Shown: positions 8,052 through 15,620, counted from the stretch's first letter. The stretch: 33,624 nt of DNA from an uncultured Actinomycetes bacterium (GCA_937926105.1 CALANS010000132.1:1-33624); one strand, 5' to 3'. Program-made: numbers and translations. Notes: generated by a model from the sequence alone, not told the origin.

Positions 8052-9335
8052 TCATCGGCCGGGCCTGATGATGCGGAGCTGGGTGACGTCCAGGTATCCG
8101 GCGCGGAATCCCGCCTCGCAGTAGGCCAGGTAGAACTCCCACATGCGGCGGAAGCCGGGTGGGAAGCCGCCGGCGAGCAGCCCGGGCCAGGCCTGCAGAA
8201 ACGACTCCCGCCACAGCCGCAAGGTCCGTGCGTAGTCCTGACCGAATTCATGGCGGGCGACGATTCTCAGGGACGTGTGCCGCGTGAGGGCTTCGTCCAG
8301 TGCCCGATAGGACGGGATGATTCCGCCGGGGAAGACGTACTTGTGGATCCATGTGTAGGAATTCCGGGTGGCCATCATCCGATCGTGCGGCATCAGGATC
8401 GTCTGCAACCCGATGGTGCCGCCCGGGCGCAGCAGACGCTCGAGCGTGCCCACGAAGGTCGGCCAGTATCGGTGGCCGACTGCCTCGACCATCTCCACGC
8501 TGACGATCGCGTCGAAATCTCCGGTGACGCTGCGATAGTCGGCGAACTGCACGCGCACGCGATCTGCGACGCCCGCCTCTGCGGTCCGCTGCCGCGCCAG
8601 ATCGCGTTGCTCCGCCGAGAGGGTGACGGAGGTGACGGTGGCGCCGCGTCGCGCCGCCCGGATGGCCAGTTCGCCCCAGCCGGTGCCGATCTCGAGCATG
8701 ACGGTCCCCGGCCCCACGTGGGCGGTATCCAGGATCGCGTCGATCTTGCGGCGCTGCGCGGCCGCGAGGTCGTCCCCGGGAGCGAACATGGCAGCGGAGT
8801 ACGTCATCGTTTGGTCCAGGAATGCCTGGAACAAGGTGGGGGGCAGATCGTAGTGCCTGTGGATGTTGGCGCGGGCGCCGGCCGGGGTGTTGCGTGCGTC
8901 GGTGGGCTGGCGGCGCTCCACCAGCGGCCGCAGCCGCTGCAGCGGCGCCGGCACCAGGTCGGCCAGTCGCGCGGCGAACACCGTCAGCAGGTCCGCGAGG
9001 TCGGTTCCGGTGCCCGGCTCCCAATCGCCCGTCTGATAGCCCTCGCCGAAGCCGAGCTTCGCGTCCGATCCGAGCCGAGCGAAAAACGCTGCGGGTCGGT
9101 TGATCCGGAGCACAGGGTCGGCGAGACGACCCGTCCCGAGCCGCGATCCGTCGGCCAGGATCACGGTCAAGGGCAGGTCCGTGACCGCGTGCCGGAAGAC
9201 CAGGTCGGCCAGCGCTCTGCGGAGCCACGACCGTCGCACCGGTGAGGCCGCCGGCAACGAGAAGGCCGGCGCGCCCGCATCGCCGGCAGCGGTCGTGTCG
9301 ACAGCGCCGAGCGGTTCTTCGGCAAGGCCGGTCAT
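8052..9335 (-). CDS. Cyclopropane-fatty-acyl-phospholipid synthase-like methyltransferase (UfaA1-like)
   Basis: A 427-residue SAM-dependent methyltransferase of the CFA synthase family, which adds a methylene or methyl group across the double bond of phospholipid acyl chains. The N-terminal 150 residues match the lipid-binding region (FGEGYQTGDWE). The catalytic core opens with NIHRHYDLPPTLF at about 157-169 and has the SAM motif LEIGTGWGE at about 214-222. A conserved YIWKYIFPGG-type block is present as YTWIHKYVFPGG. The ATG at 9335 overlaps the DUF1365 stop (ATGA), so the longer frame to 9446 is rejected. The operon order amine oxidase-DUF1365-methyltransferase equals Rv0449c-Rv0448c-ufaA1 of M. 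tuberculosis, where the last gene is also about 427 residues. A related gene set in Rhodobacter makes methylated and furan fatty acids. Confidence 0.9.
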   Translation of the reverse strand: MTGLAEEPLGAVDTTAAGDAGAPAFSLPAASPVRRSWLRRALADLVFRHAVTDLPLTVILADGSRLGTGRLADPVLRINRPAAFFARLGSDAKLGFGEGYQTGDWEPGTGTDLADLLTVFAARLADLVPAPLQRLRPLVERRQPTDARNTPAGARANIHRHYDLPPTLFQAFLDQTMTYSAAMFAPGDDLAAAQRRKIDAILDTAHVGPGTVMLEIGTGWGELAIRAARRGATVTSVTLSAEQRDLARQRTAEAGVADRVRVQFADYRSVTGDFDAIVSVEMVEAVGHRYWPTFVGTLERLLRPGGTIGLQTILMPHDRMMATRNSYTWIHKYVFPGGIIPSYRALDEALTRHTSLRIVARHEFGQDYARTLRLWRESFLQAWPGLLAGGFPPGFRRMWEFYLAYCEAGFRAGYLDVTQLRIIRPGR

Positions 9336-10210
9336 GGCGTGGGGTCCGTGTCGGCGCCGTGCCCGCCCGGTGGATGCCGGTGGTCGAGCCGAAGCCCGTC
9401 GGGGCCGACGGTACGGCGAGGCACGACGGGCAGCCGCCGTGCCCACAGGCGGATGCCCTGCCCGCGGATCCAGATGGAGGTCAACGCGGCCATGGCCGGG
9501 CGGGTCGCCTGCGCGCGCAGCAGTTCCCGGGTGGTGGGCGCGCGGCGCCGTCCCGTCAGGGTTGCGGTGAACACCGTCGCGCCGTGCTGGTGCAGGGCTA
9601 TGGTGACGGCCAGCCGCTCACCGGGCGGGGAGAAGCGCATCAGGTACTCGCCATCGACCGTCAGGAACGGTGAGACGTAGAAGTCCTTCGACTGCGTGAC
9701 GCGGCCCGCGTCGTCGGGCCGCAGCAGGTAGGCGTGCCGCTGCCGGTAGGTGTTGTGTACCTCCGCGACGATGCACGCCAGGGCGCCGTCGGGGCCGTAG
9801 CACCAGTGCACGCTGATCGGGTTGAACACGTACCCGAGGCTGCGGGCGTTGGCCAGCATCACGATCCGCCCGCCGGGCAGGTCGATGCCGTGATCCGCGA
9901 GGAACGCGGTGATGTTGTCCTTGATGCTGCGTGCCGGGTCGCCGATGTGGTCCTCGGGGCGGAAGCGGGCCAGCGGGCGCAGCCACCACGGCGCCGGGTC
10001 CGGCTGGTCCAGGTCGATCAGCCAGTAGTACACGCGGTGCGAGAAGCGGCGCCGGACCGGTTCGTGGCGGATGTGCGCGACCACCGCCTGGTACAGGCAC
10101 GGCGTGAGCGCCGCGGCCGACGCCGCTGGCGGGCCCTTCGATGCGGACGTGGCGGACAGTTTCGGGGTATGACCGTCCCCCGGGAACCCCTGATGCGTCG
10201 GAGCTCTCAC
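9332..10210 (-). CDS. DUF1365 family protein
   Basis: A 292-residue DUF1365 protein. The family marks are a conserved start HIRHEPVRRRFSHRVYYWLIDLD, the central block LGYVFNPISVHWCYG at about 125-139, VAEVHNTYRQRHAY, and the KDFYVSPF segment. No enzyme activity is established for the family, but it is almost always found with an amine-oxidase-like flavoprotein and a CFA-type methyltransferase, as here. The GTG start at 10210 overlaps the upstream stop (GTGA), and its own stop overlaps the next start, so the three genes should be translated together. The first 35 residues are poorly conserved-looking, and a later start cannot be excluded. It probably acts on the same lipid substrate at the membrane, which is inference. 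Confidence 0.88.
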   Translation of the reverse strand: MRAPTHQGFPGDGHTPKLSATSASKGPPAASAAALTPCLYQAVVAHIRHEPVRRRFSHRVYYWLIDLDQPDPAPWWLRPLARFRPEDHIGDPARSIKDNITAFLADHGIDLPGGRIVMLANARSLGYVFNPISVHWCYGPDGALACIVAEVHNTYRQRHAYLLRPDDAGRVTQSKDFYVSPFLTVDGEYLMRFSPPGERLAVTIALHQHGATVFTATLTGRRRAPTTRELLRAQATRPAMAALTSIWIRGQGIRLWARRLPVVPRRTVGPDGLRLDHRHPPGGHGADTDPTP

Positions 10211-11484
10211 CAGCTTGCTCCCAGCGCTGCCGCGGCCGCGACGCCGCTGGCGCAGCCGTCCTCATGAAATCCCCACCCGTGGTACGCCCCGGCATAGGCG
10301 GTGCGTCCGGCGTTCAGGGCCGGCAGGTGTCGCCGGGCCGTGACCGACTGTGCGGTGTAGATCGGGTGCTGGTAGGTGCGGCGCGCCAGCACCGCGCCGG
10401 GGTCGACGACGCCGTCACAGTTGAGGGAGACCACGTAGTCGACCGGTTCGCGAAGGCCGTGCAGCCGGTTCATGTAGTAGCTCACGCCGGTGACCTCGTC
10501 GGTGCGCGCGCGGCAGGTCGGGACCGTGTAGTTCCACGATGCCCTCGCGCCCCGGGCGGTGGGCAGCAGCCGTGAATCCGTATGCAGGACGGCGCGTGCC
10601 GTCGAATAGGGCATCGCGCCGAGCACTGCCCGCTCCAGCGGTGTCGGATCGACCAGGAGCGCCAACGCCTGGTCCGGATGCGTCGCCAGCACGACATGAT
10701 CCGCAGCGAACACTCGATCGGCCTCGTCGCGGACCTCGACACCGTCCGGGTGACGGCGCACCGACCGCACCGCAGTCGCCGTGTGTACCGCCGTGAGGTC
10801 CTTGACCGCCCGCTGCACGTATTCCCGCGAGCCGCCGGTGACGGTCCGCCACAACGGCGTGCCGCGCACCGTCAGCATCCGGTGGTGGTCGAGGAACTCG
10901 AACAGGTACCTGGCCGGGTACGACGCGGCGACGGTAGTGCCGGACGACCACACCGTCGCCACCAGCGGCAGGAGAAAGTGGTTGACGAAATATTGCGAGT
11001 ACCGTCGGATCGCGATGAAACCGCCGAGCGTGACGGCCTCGACGTCGCCGGGGTCTGCGGACAGCAGCGCCCGGGCGTCCCGGTGGAAGCGGCGGATCTC
11101 GGCGAGCAGGTGCCAGAAGCGCGGATCGACCGTCCTACGGGGCTGCGCGAACACCCCGGCCAGCCCACGCGCGCCGGCGTACTGCAGCCCGCACCGCCCG
11201 CACGAGATCGACATGCTCATCTCCGTTGGCGCTGTCGCCACCCCCAGTTCGCGGAACAGCCGAAGCAGGTTCGGATACGTCACGTCGTTGTGCACGATGA
11301 ACCCGGTATCGATCGGCAGCCACCTGCCGTCCGGCGTGCAGACGTCCTGCGTGTCCGCGTGGCCACCGAGCCGGTCGTCCGCCTCCAACAGCGTCACGTC
11401 GAAGCGGCGCTGCAGCAGGTACGCAGCCGTCAGACCAGCGATCCCGCTGCCGACCACGACCACGCTCCGGCGATGTTCGACCAT
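10207..11484 (-). CDS. FAD-dependent amine oxidase/desaturase-like flavoprotein
   Basis: A 425-residue flavoprotein of the amine oxidase/phytoene-desaturase fold. The dinucleotide motif VVVVGSGIAGLTAAYLLQ lies at residues 8-25 and is followed by a second-strand acidic residue (LLEADDRLGGHA). The C-terminal FAD signature YAGAYHGWGFHEDGCASG is at about 395-412. Rv0449c of M. tuberculosis and RSP_1090 of Rhodobacter are members as I recall. In Rhodobacter the relative works with a CFA-like methyltransferase on unsaturated acyl chains during singlet-oxygen stress. It is the first gene of the coupled operon with DUF1365 and methyltransferase genes. A SigK-like promoter and a MarR-type operator lie in the 200 bp shared with the divergent marR gene. 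The ribosome site (AAGGGA) is about 12 bases upstream, longer than ideal. Confidence 0.9.
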   Translation of the reverse strand: MVEHRRSVVVVGSGIAGLTAAYLLQRRFDVTLLEADDRLGGHADTQDVCTPDGRWLPIDTGFIVHNDVTYPNLLRLFRELGVATAPTEMSMSISCGRCGLQYAGARGLAGVFAQPRRTVDPRFWHLLAEIRRFHRDARALLSADPGDVEAVTLGGFIAIRRYSQYFVNHFLLPLVATVWSSGTTVAASYPARYLFEFLDHHRMLTVRGTPLWRTVTGGSREYVQRAVKDLTAVHTATAVRSVRRHPDGVEVRDEADRVFAADHVVLATHPDQALALLVDPTPLERAVLGAMPYSTARAVLHTDSRLLPTARGARASWNYTVPTCRARTDEVTGVSYYMNRLHGLREPVDYVVSLNCDGVVDPGAVLARRTYQHPIYTAQSVTARRHLPALNAGRTAYAGAYHGWGFHEDGCASGVAAAAALGASW

Positions 11485-11530
11485 CTGTTCGTATCCCTTC
11501 CCGGCGGGCTTGGACAGCCAACTAAAGGTG

Positions 11531-11557
11531 ATTCGTTGCCGTGGGCGCCGCGGATGT
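11531..11557 (-). promoter_or_regulatory. SigK-like promoter of the amine oxidase operon
   Basis: On the minus strand ACATCC and ACGAAT are separated by 15 bases, one mismatch in each hexamer from the mycobacterial SigK consensus I recall (CCATCC, about 16 bases, CCGAAT). The -10 ends 46 bases upstream of the amine oxidase ATG. It is weaker than the sigK promoter itself, but the homologous operon is in the SigK regulon of M. tuberculosis. Confidence 0.45.
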
Positions 11558-11658
11558 GTCCCGGTCGCGGAGGCCTTGCGTCGGGCCCGTAAGAGGCGGC
11601 GGAATGTTCTAGCATCGAATCGACACCAGATGATTACCCGCCAGGTACTGGTATCAAG

Positions 11659-11678
11659 CTAGTTGCTCGACAAACTAG
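11659..11678. promoter_or_regulatory. Putative MarR operator, copy 2
   Basis: CTAGTT and AACTAG form a perfect inverted repeat around 8 bases, ending 6 bases before the GTG start of marR. The size and symmetry fit a MarR dimer site, and the position would block marR translation initiation or its promoter. The same CTAGT-N5-GACAAACTA string occurs at 6611-6629. Confidence 0.6.
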
Positions 11679-11684
11679 GGACAA

Positions 11685-12212
11685 GTGCGAAAGGCCATGA
11701 CCGCTCATCCGACGTCCCGGCAGGCCCGCCACGGCAACGAGATCTCGCTTGCCGTGCGCGCCCTGTTGCGCGCCGGACGGCACATGCAGGCAGCCATGGG
11801 TCGCCGTCTGGACCTCGGTGAGACGGACCTGAACGCCATGGACGAACTCGTTGCGGCCGGCGAGCCCATCGGCCCGGTCGAACTCGGGAACCGTCTCGGC
11901 ATCCGATCCGCGTCAGCCACCGTGCTCGTCGACCGGCTTGAGGCAGCCGGCCACCTGAACCGCGAACGGCATCCCAACGACCGTCGCCGCATCACCCTGT
12001 ACACCACCGAATCGGCCCGCCAAGAAGTGCGCGCCACGCTCGAGCCGATGATCCACGCCATCAACGCGATCACCCGACGGCTCGACGAGGAACAAGCGCA
12101 GACGGTGCTCGCCTTCCTGGCAGACGTCACCGAAGCGATGTACGCCTTTGCATCCGACCCTGGCCCGCAGGGGACGCCTGCCCGGTCGAGAGCACCGAAA
12201 GCGTCCGGGTAG
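11685..12212 (+). CDS. MarR family transcriptional regulator
   Basis: A 175-residue winged-helix regulator. The recognition region NRLGIRSASATVLVDRLEAAGHLNRERHPNDRRRITLY at about 68-105 is the standard MarR HTH plus wing, with the conserved Asp-Arg-Arg of the wing. Flanking helices would form the dimer interface. Two starts are possible: the GTG at 11685 with AGGG five bases upstream, which I prefer, or the ATG at 11697, whose purine-rich site is too close. An operator-like palindrome abuts the start, so autoregulation is likely. A second copy of this site lies between the photolyase and epimerase genes. MarR proteins of this sort in actinobacteria control carotenoid and light-response genes (for example CrtR of Corynebacterium), so a similar role is a fair guess. 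The ligand is unknown. Confidence 0.88.
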   Translation: MRKAMTAHPTSRQARHGNEISLAVRALLRAGRHMQAAMGRRLDLGETDLNAMDELVAAGEPIGPVELGNRLGIRSASATVLVDRLEAAGHLNRERHPNDRRRITLYTTESARQEVRATLEPMIHAINAITRRLDEEQAQTVLAFLADVTEAMYAFASDPGPQGTPARSRAPKASG

Positions 12213-12294
12213 GTGTAGGAGCGCCGCGTGGTCGAGATCTGCTGCCGGATCCCGCCGGTGACGGTCGGACGGCCAGCCGCTCTCATAGGCGCTC

Positions 12295-12310
12295 GCCACA
12301 TCGGTGTGGC
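12295..12310. terminator. Hairpin between convergent marR and membrane-protein genes
   Basis: GCCACA (12295-12300) and TGTGGC (12305-12310) form a perfect 6-bp stem with a TCGG tetraloop, in the 161-bp gap between two convergent genes. A compact stem with such a loop is consistent with a bidirectional terminator. Confidence 0.4.
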
Positions 12311-12373
12311 ACGTCGCGGTGCGCTGGGCATCTCGCGGAAGGCGTCACTCGGATCGGCGTCCGTCGGTGCCGG

Positions 12374-12808
12374 TCAGCCCCGTGCTGGCCTGCGGGCCAA
12401 TGCGATGCATCCACACAGCACTGCAACGGATTCGGAGATGATCGAGACGAGCCCGAGGGGTTCGGCCCAGTTCCCGACGTCGTCGCCGATCTCGGGCAGG
12501 CCTACTGTTCGGGACAGCACGTAGGCCAGCACCGCCAGGCCGGCGACCAGGATCGTCAGATCCCACACGGTGCGGGTGTCCGCGATGCACAGTGCCGCGG
12601 CGAGGATCAGACAGGCGACGGTCAGGGCGATGAACAGGGCGCCGATGTAGGGGGCCTCCGCGAGATGTGGCGCGATGACCGGGATGTGCGCCGCCGCGGC
12701 GACCAGCAGCGCTGCGATGGCCGGCCAGCGTGCCGCGGATCGGATCGGAGTGTCGGTGCATCGGCGGGACCCGCCGCCCGTGGCGATGGTAGGGGAGTGG
12801 CTGATCAT
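12374..12808 (-). CDS. Small four-helix membrane protein, unknown function
   Basis: A 144-residue protein that I do not recognise as a named family. It has a polar N-tail of about 27 residues and then four hydrophobic stretches, approximately 28-44, 55-76, 83-101 and 118-136, with a short basic C-terminus. No catalytic motif is visible. It lies 52 bp downstream of the sortase gene on the same strand and probably shares its transcript; similar small membrane proteins often follow actinobacterial class E/F sortases, so an accessory role is possible. The ATG at 12808 has GAAGG upstream. Confidence 0.6.
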   Translation of the reverse strand: MISHSPTIATGGGSRRCTDTPIRSAARWPAIAALLVAAAAHIPVIAPHLAEAPYIGALFIALTVACLILAAALCIADTRTVWDLTILVAGLAVLAYVLSRTVGLPEIGDDVGNWAEPLGLVSIISESVAVLCGCIALARRPARG

Positions 12809-12860
12809 GATGGTGGCCTTCGTCCGGTGGATTGGGGTGAGTATGGCGAGCGAGGCCCAC

Positions 12861-13829
12861 TCACGGTTCGCGGTGGGAGGACTGCAGCGATGCGTACACC
12901 ACGATGTTGTTCTCGTAGGAACGCGCGTCGTAGTCGAACTCGCCGCCGCAGGTGATCAGCCGCAGACCGGCGTGATCGATGTTGCCGTATACCTGCAACG
13001 TCGGGAAGTCGCTCTTGGAGTACGAACGCACCGCGTCGATCCGGAAGACGGCGACGGTTCCGTCGGCGCGGGTGACGTCGATGTGCTCGCCCGGCCTGAG
13101 GTCACCGAGTCGGTAGAACACTCCGGGTCCGTACTTGGCGGAGTCGACGTGACCCAGGATGATCGCCGGGCCTGGCGTGCCGGGCGCCGGCGACCTGTCA
13201 TACCAGCCGGCCTTGGAGTCCGGGTCGTCCAGCGGCGGGACCTGCACGGTGCCATCGGAATTCAGCCCCAACCTGAGCAGCGGCGTGTTGACGCCGATGG
13301 CCGGCACGGACAGCCTTACCGGCGCCGACTCGGGCAGTACCGGTCCGGTGATGACCGGGCCGGACGGCGACTTCGGTTTCGACTCCATCTTGCTGCTCTT
13401 CGCGTGACCGGTGGTGGAACCGGGGGAGACCGATGGCGTGACATGAGGATCCGATGGCACCGTGGCGGAGGTCGTCGCCTGCGCCGGCCCTGTTGTCGAG
13501 AGTTTCGGCGGTGACGAGGATTCCGGCGGCTCCGATGTACCCGCGGAGAGCGCACCAGCCGGGACATCCGTATTCGATGTGACCCCCACGGCACTCGAAT
13601 CCGGAACACTGGACGTGACCTGCGACGAAAGAGGCCCTGCTGCGATCGTCCCGGCGGCCGACGCGGGCGGCTGCGGTGGCCCCGGCTGGCTGGCTGCGCA
13701 TCCGACGGCAAGCAGGGCGATCCCGACAGCGGCGAGCAGCGCGGCCAACGCGGCGTACCAGGCGCTGCGACGTCCCCCGGTCGCGGCGTGCCGGTCGGCC
13801 CGGGATGCCGAATCGCTATGTCTGGCCAT
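12861..13829 (-). CDS. Class F (actinobacterial) sortase
   Basis: A 322-residue membrane-anchored sortase. A single helix at about 23-45 is followed by a long Pro/Ser/Thr-rich linker (46-165) and the sortase barrel (168-318). The catalytic set is present: His227 in LGHVDS, Cys294 in LITCGG and Arg303 in DYDARSYENN. The order and the short TCGG context match the class E/F sortases of Actinobacteria, which join surface proteins to cell-wall components. Cys44 in LAVGCA could make a lipobox-like site, but a plain signal anchor is more likely. GGAGGGAG lies before the ATG. Upstream on the same strand is a secreted CHRD-like protein with a hydrophobic C-terminus, separated by a terminator, so the sortase has its own promoter. 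No LPXTG protein is in the window. Confidence 0.88.
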   Translation of the reverse strand: MARHSDSASRADRHAATGGRRSAWYAALAALLAAVGIALLAVGCAASQPGPPQPPASAAGTIAAGPLSSQVTSSVPDSSAVGVTSNTDVPAGALSAGTSEPPESSSPPKLSTTGPAQATTSATVPSDPHVTPSVSPGSTTGHAKSSKMESKPKSPSGPVITGPVLPESAPVRLSVPAIGVNTPLLRLGLNSDGTVQVPPLDDPDSKAGWYDRSPAPGTPGPAIILGHVDSAKYGPGVFYRLGDLRPGEHIDVTRADGTVAVFRIDAVRSYSKSDFPTLQVYGNIDHAGLRLITCGGEFDYDARSYENNIVVYASLQSSHREP

Positions 13830-13905
13830 CGGTTTGCTCCCTCCACGTTTTCGGGGCGTTGCGTAGGCGGCGTGGCAGGGTTCGTGGTGCTGGCGCGCTG
13901 CCGGT

Positions 13906-13945
13906 GGTGCGGGCCCCGGGGATCTCGCACCCCGAGGCCCGCACC
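13906..13945 (-). terminator. Strong hairpin terminator after the CHRD gene
   Basis: GGTGCGGGCC (13906-13915) pairs perfectly with GGCCCGCACC (13936-13945), and GGGG/CCCC inside extends the stem. It starts about 50 bases past the stop of the CHRD gene and isolates it from the sortase gene. This is the strongest hairpin I saw in the window. Confidence 0.6.
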
Positions 13946-13994
13946 GTCTTGCGGCGATCCGTGACCGGCTATCGTCGACCGGTCAGGATGGCGA

Positions 13995-14867
13995 TCAGTC
14001 CTCGCTGGTGCGACGACGACGCAGCGCGACGACGCCGGCGCCCGCGGCGGCGGCCAGCGCAAGCCCGCCCAGGGCGATCTCGGCGCCGTTACCGCCGGAG
14101 GCGGCCATCGAACCGCCCCCGGTGTCCGCCGAACCGGACGGCATGGTGCCCATCTGCGAGACCTGCAGCGCGCCGCAGAGCGCCGGAGCGGTACCGATCA
14201 GCGCCAGCTTCTTGCTCTGACCCGGCAGCGTCACGTCCAACGAGTTCGGGGTGGACAGCGACGCCTTCGGCGCGGTGGCCGGGTTCAGCCCGTGTACCAC
14301 GACGACCGCGGTGCCGGCCTTGATAGACGCGATGGTGTCGGCGTTCATGGTGAACGTGCGCTGGTAGGTGAAGATGCCACCGCCGGGAGCGACGGTGACG
14401 TCGGCGAAGGCCTTCGCGCTGGTGTCGCCCTTGGTCGACAGCGTGGTGCCGACCATGCCGTACGCATCGTGGCCCTCGACGGTGCTAATCACACCGTCAC
14501 CGTTGGCATCGGCCGACGCCGTCGGGCACGTGCCCTGCCCGTCGATGTGGATGTGCTGCACGTGCGGGAACTGCGCCCCGGCGAAGGAACTGGGGATCCC
14601 CAGCGCGGCAAGCGTGTCCTTGTCCGTGGGCAGCTTGTCGCCCAGCCCCTTCACGGTCTCGGTCACGGTGGCCTGGTTGCCGTCCAGGGTGAGCATGACC
14701 GTTCCGGACGCCGCACCCGAAGGGGTGTTCATCGACACCGGCGACAGGGTCGCTTCGTAGCTGGTGGACGCCGCAGCAGCATTGGCCGGCACGGTGAGCG
14801 CCAGGCCGGCGAACGCCGCGATGCCGGCCACCGCGAACGGCGCCGCCAAGCGAGTGAGTGTGGACAT
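13995..14867 (-). CDS. Secreted CHRD-like protein with EF-hand-type loop and C-terminal anchor
   Basis: A 290-residue exported protein. Residues 1-30 form a Sec signal peptide ending in ANA. The body (37 to about 225) has the CHRD-domain look: the strand EATLSPVSM, then HVQHIHIDG, and later repeating Val-rich strands. Residues 120-131 (DANGDGVISTVE) match a calcium-binding EF-hand loop, with Asp/Asn/Asp at positions 1, 3 and 5 and Glu at 12. The C-terminus has a hydrophobic helix (263-282) and an RRRR tail preceded by SADTGGG, so it resembles a sorting signal without LPXTG. It may be retained in the membrane or be a sortase substrate with an unusual motif. The ATG at 14867 follows GGAAGG. A SigK-like promoter lies 105 bases upstream. 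I am fairly sure of export, less of the domain name. Confidence 0.75.
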   Translation of the reverse strand: MSTLTRLAAPFAVAGIAAFAGLALTVPANAAAASTSYEATLSPVSMNTPSGAASGTVMLTLDGNQATVTETVKGLGDKLPTDKDTLAALGIPSSFAGAQFPHVQHIHIDGQGTCPTASADANGDGVISTVEGHDAYGMVGTTLSTKGDTSAKAFADVTVAPGGGIFTYQRTFTMNADTIASIKAGTAVVVVHGLNPATAPKASLSTPNSLDVTLPGQSKKLALIGTAPALCGALQVSQMGTMPSGSADTGGGSMAASGGNGAEIALGGLALAAAAGAGVVALRRRRTSED

Positions 14868-14972
14868 GAGCGTGGATTCCCTTCCACTCGATGCGGCCGA
14901 GACACGGTGCCCCAACCGGGGGGCGCGCAGCGGGCTCGTCGAACCAGATGCGCGGATCTGCCCTCGGTAGTT

Positions 14973-14999
14973 ATCCGGCGTCGGCCGTGTGGCGGATGG
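14973..14999 (-). promoter_or_regulatory. SigK-like promoter of the CHRD gene
   Basis: On the minus strand a perfect CCATCC -35 is followed after 15 bases by CCGGAT, one mismatch from CCGAAT. The leader to the ATG at 14867 would be about 100 bases. SigK in M. tuberculosis drives secreted antigens, so an exported target would fit; the long leader lowers confidence. Confidence 0.35.
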
Positions 15000-15162
15000 G
15001 TCGCGGGAACAGGTTTTTTCGCGATCGATGGCGCTGGCGCTCGACGTCGAGGCACCAGGCCGACGGCGATGTTGCGGCGCGCTGCTGCGGACCGGGTGGC
15101 CGGACGCGGCGTCGACCGAGGATTCTTGCCACTCAGCGAGCATGGCCGGCTGAACCGATGCG

Positions 15163-15218
15163 TCAGGCCGCGACGCCCTCCCGAGGCGGGTGCGCAGGTT
15201 CGAATCCTGCCGGGGGAC
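15163..15218 (+). other. tRNA 3'-end-like sequence, probable attachment-site scar
   Basis: A perfect T-arm (GCAGG, loop TTCGAAT, CCTGC, 15194-15210) is followed by an acceptor-like CGGGGGA and preceded by a stem resembling a long variable arm (CGCC and GGCG, 15174-15188) and a 5-bp stem GCGTC/GACGC. No matching 5' acceptor strand is found within 100 bases upstream, the loop lacks U33 and no CCA follows. I read it as the 3' part of a Leu/Ser-type tRNA left by integration. An integrase remnant starts 69 bases away. Confidence 0.45.
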
Positions 15219-15286
15219 ACTGCCGGGGGAGCCCACGGTTCGGCAGGTCATGGCACCATGCATAGTCTCGTTCTTCAAGATGATGA

Positions 15287-15470
15287 TCACTTCTCCACAC
15301 TTTCCAGCGACGCTGCGCGATCCACGCGCATCGCAACGTCCTCCAGATCGCCGGCGAATAGGTCTTGGCGTAGGTATCCAGGGTCATCGCCGTGGAAGCG
15401 TGCCCGAGCATGCGCTGGACGGGCTCGACATTCGCCCCGGCACTGATCGCCAAGGACGCCGTCGTGTGCC
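15287..15470 (-). pseudogene. Tyrosine integrase, C-terminal remnant, frameshifted
   Basis: The minus strand encodes the end of a tyrosine recombinase: RHTTASLAISAGANVEPVQ, then MLGHASTAMTLDTYA with the catalytic His and Tyr. After TYA the frame shifts: two extra A bases (GCC-AA-GAC) break it, and the next frame resumes DLFAGDLEDVAMRVDRAA and ends with TGA at 15287-15289. Everything upstream of the catalytic H-x-x-R box is missing; the break is exactly at the arm of a 30-bp palindrome. The fragment cannot be active. Its place beside a tRNA-like 3' end marks the edge of an old integrated element. It is not a copy of the intact integrase at 27779, which has a different C-terminus. Confidence 0.8.
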
Positions 15471-15497
15471 GCTTATGTGGAATTCCACATAAGCGGC
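15468..15497. repeat. 30-bp perfect palindrome
   Basis: GCCGCTTATGTGGAA (15468-15482) is followed directly by its exact reverse complement (15483-15497), with no spacer. One end overlaps the first codons of the integrase remnant. Perfect palindromes of this size are rare by chance and point to a recombinase crossover site or to fused terminal repeats. The sequence is less GC-rich than its surroundings. Confidence 0.9.
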
Positions 15498-15620
15498 GTT
15501 GCGTAGACCGTCGGGTTATGTGCTCTGTCGTTGGGGTTCGGCTGGTGGGCTCGCATGTAGGACACGGAGGTCGTTTCGTCGACGGGGGCGATGATCGAGG
15601 CGAGGTCAGCGGACTCACGA

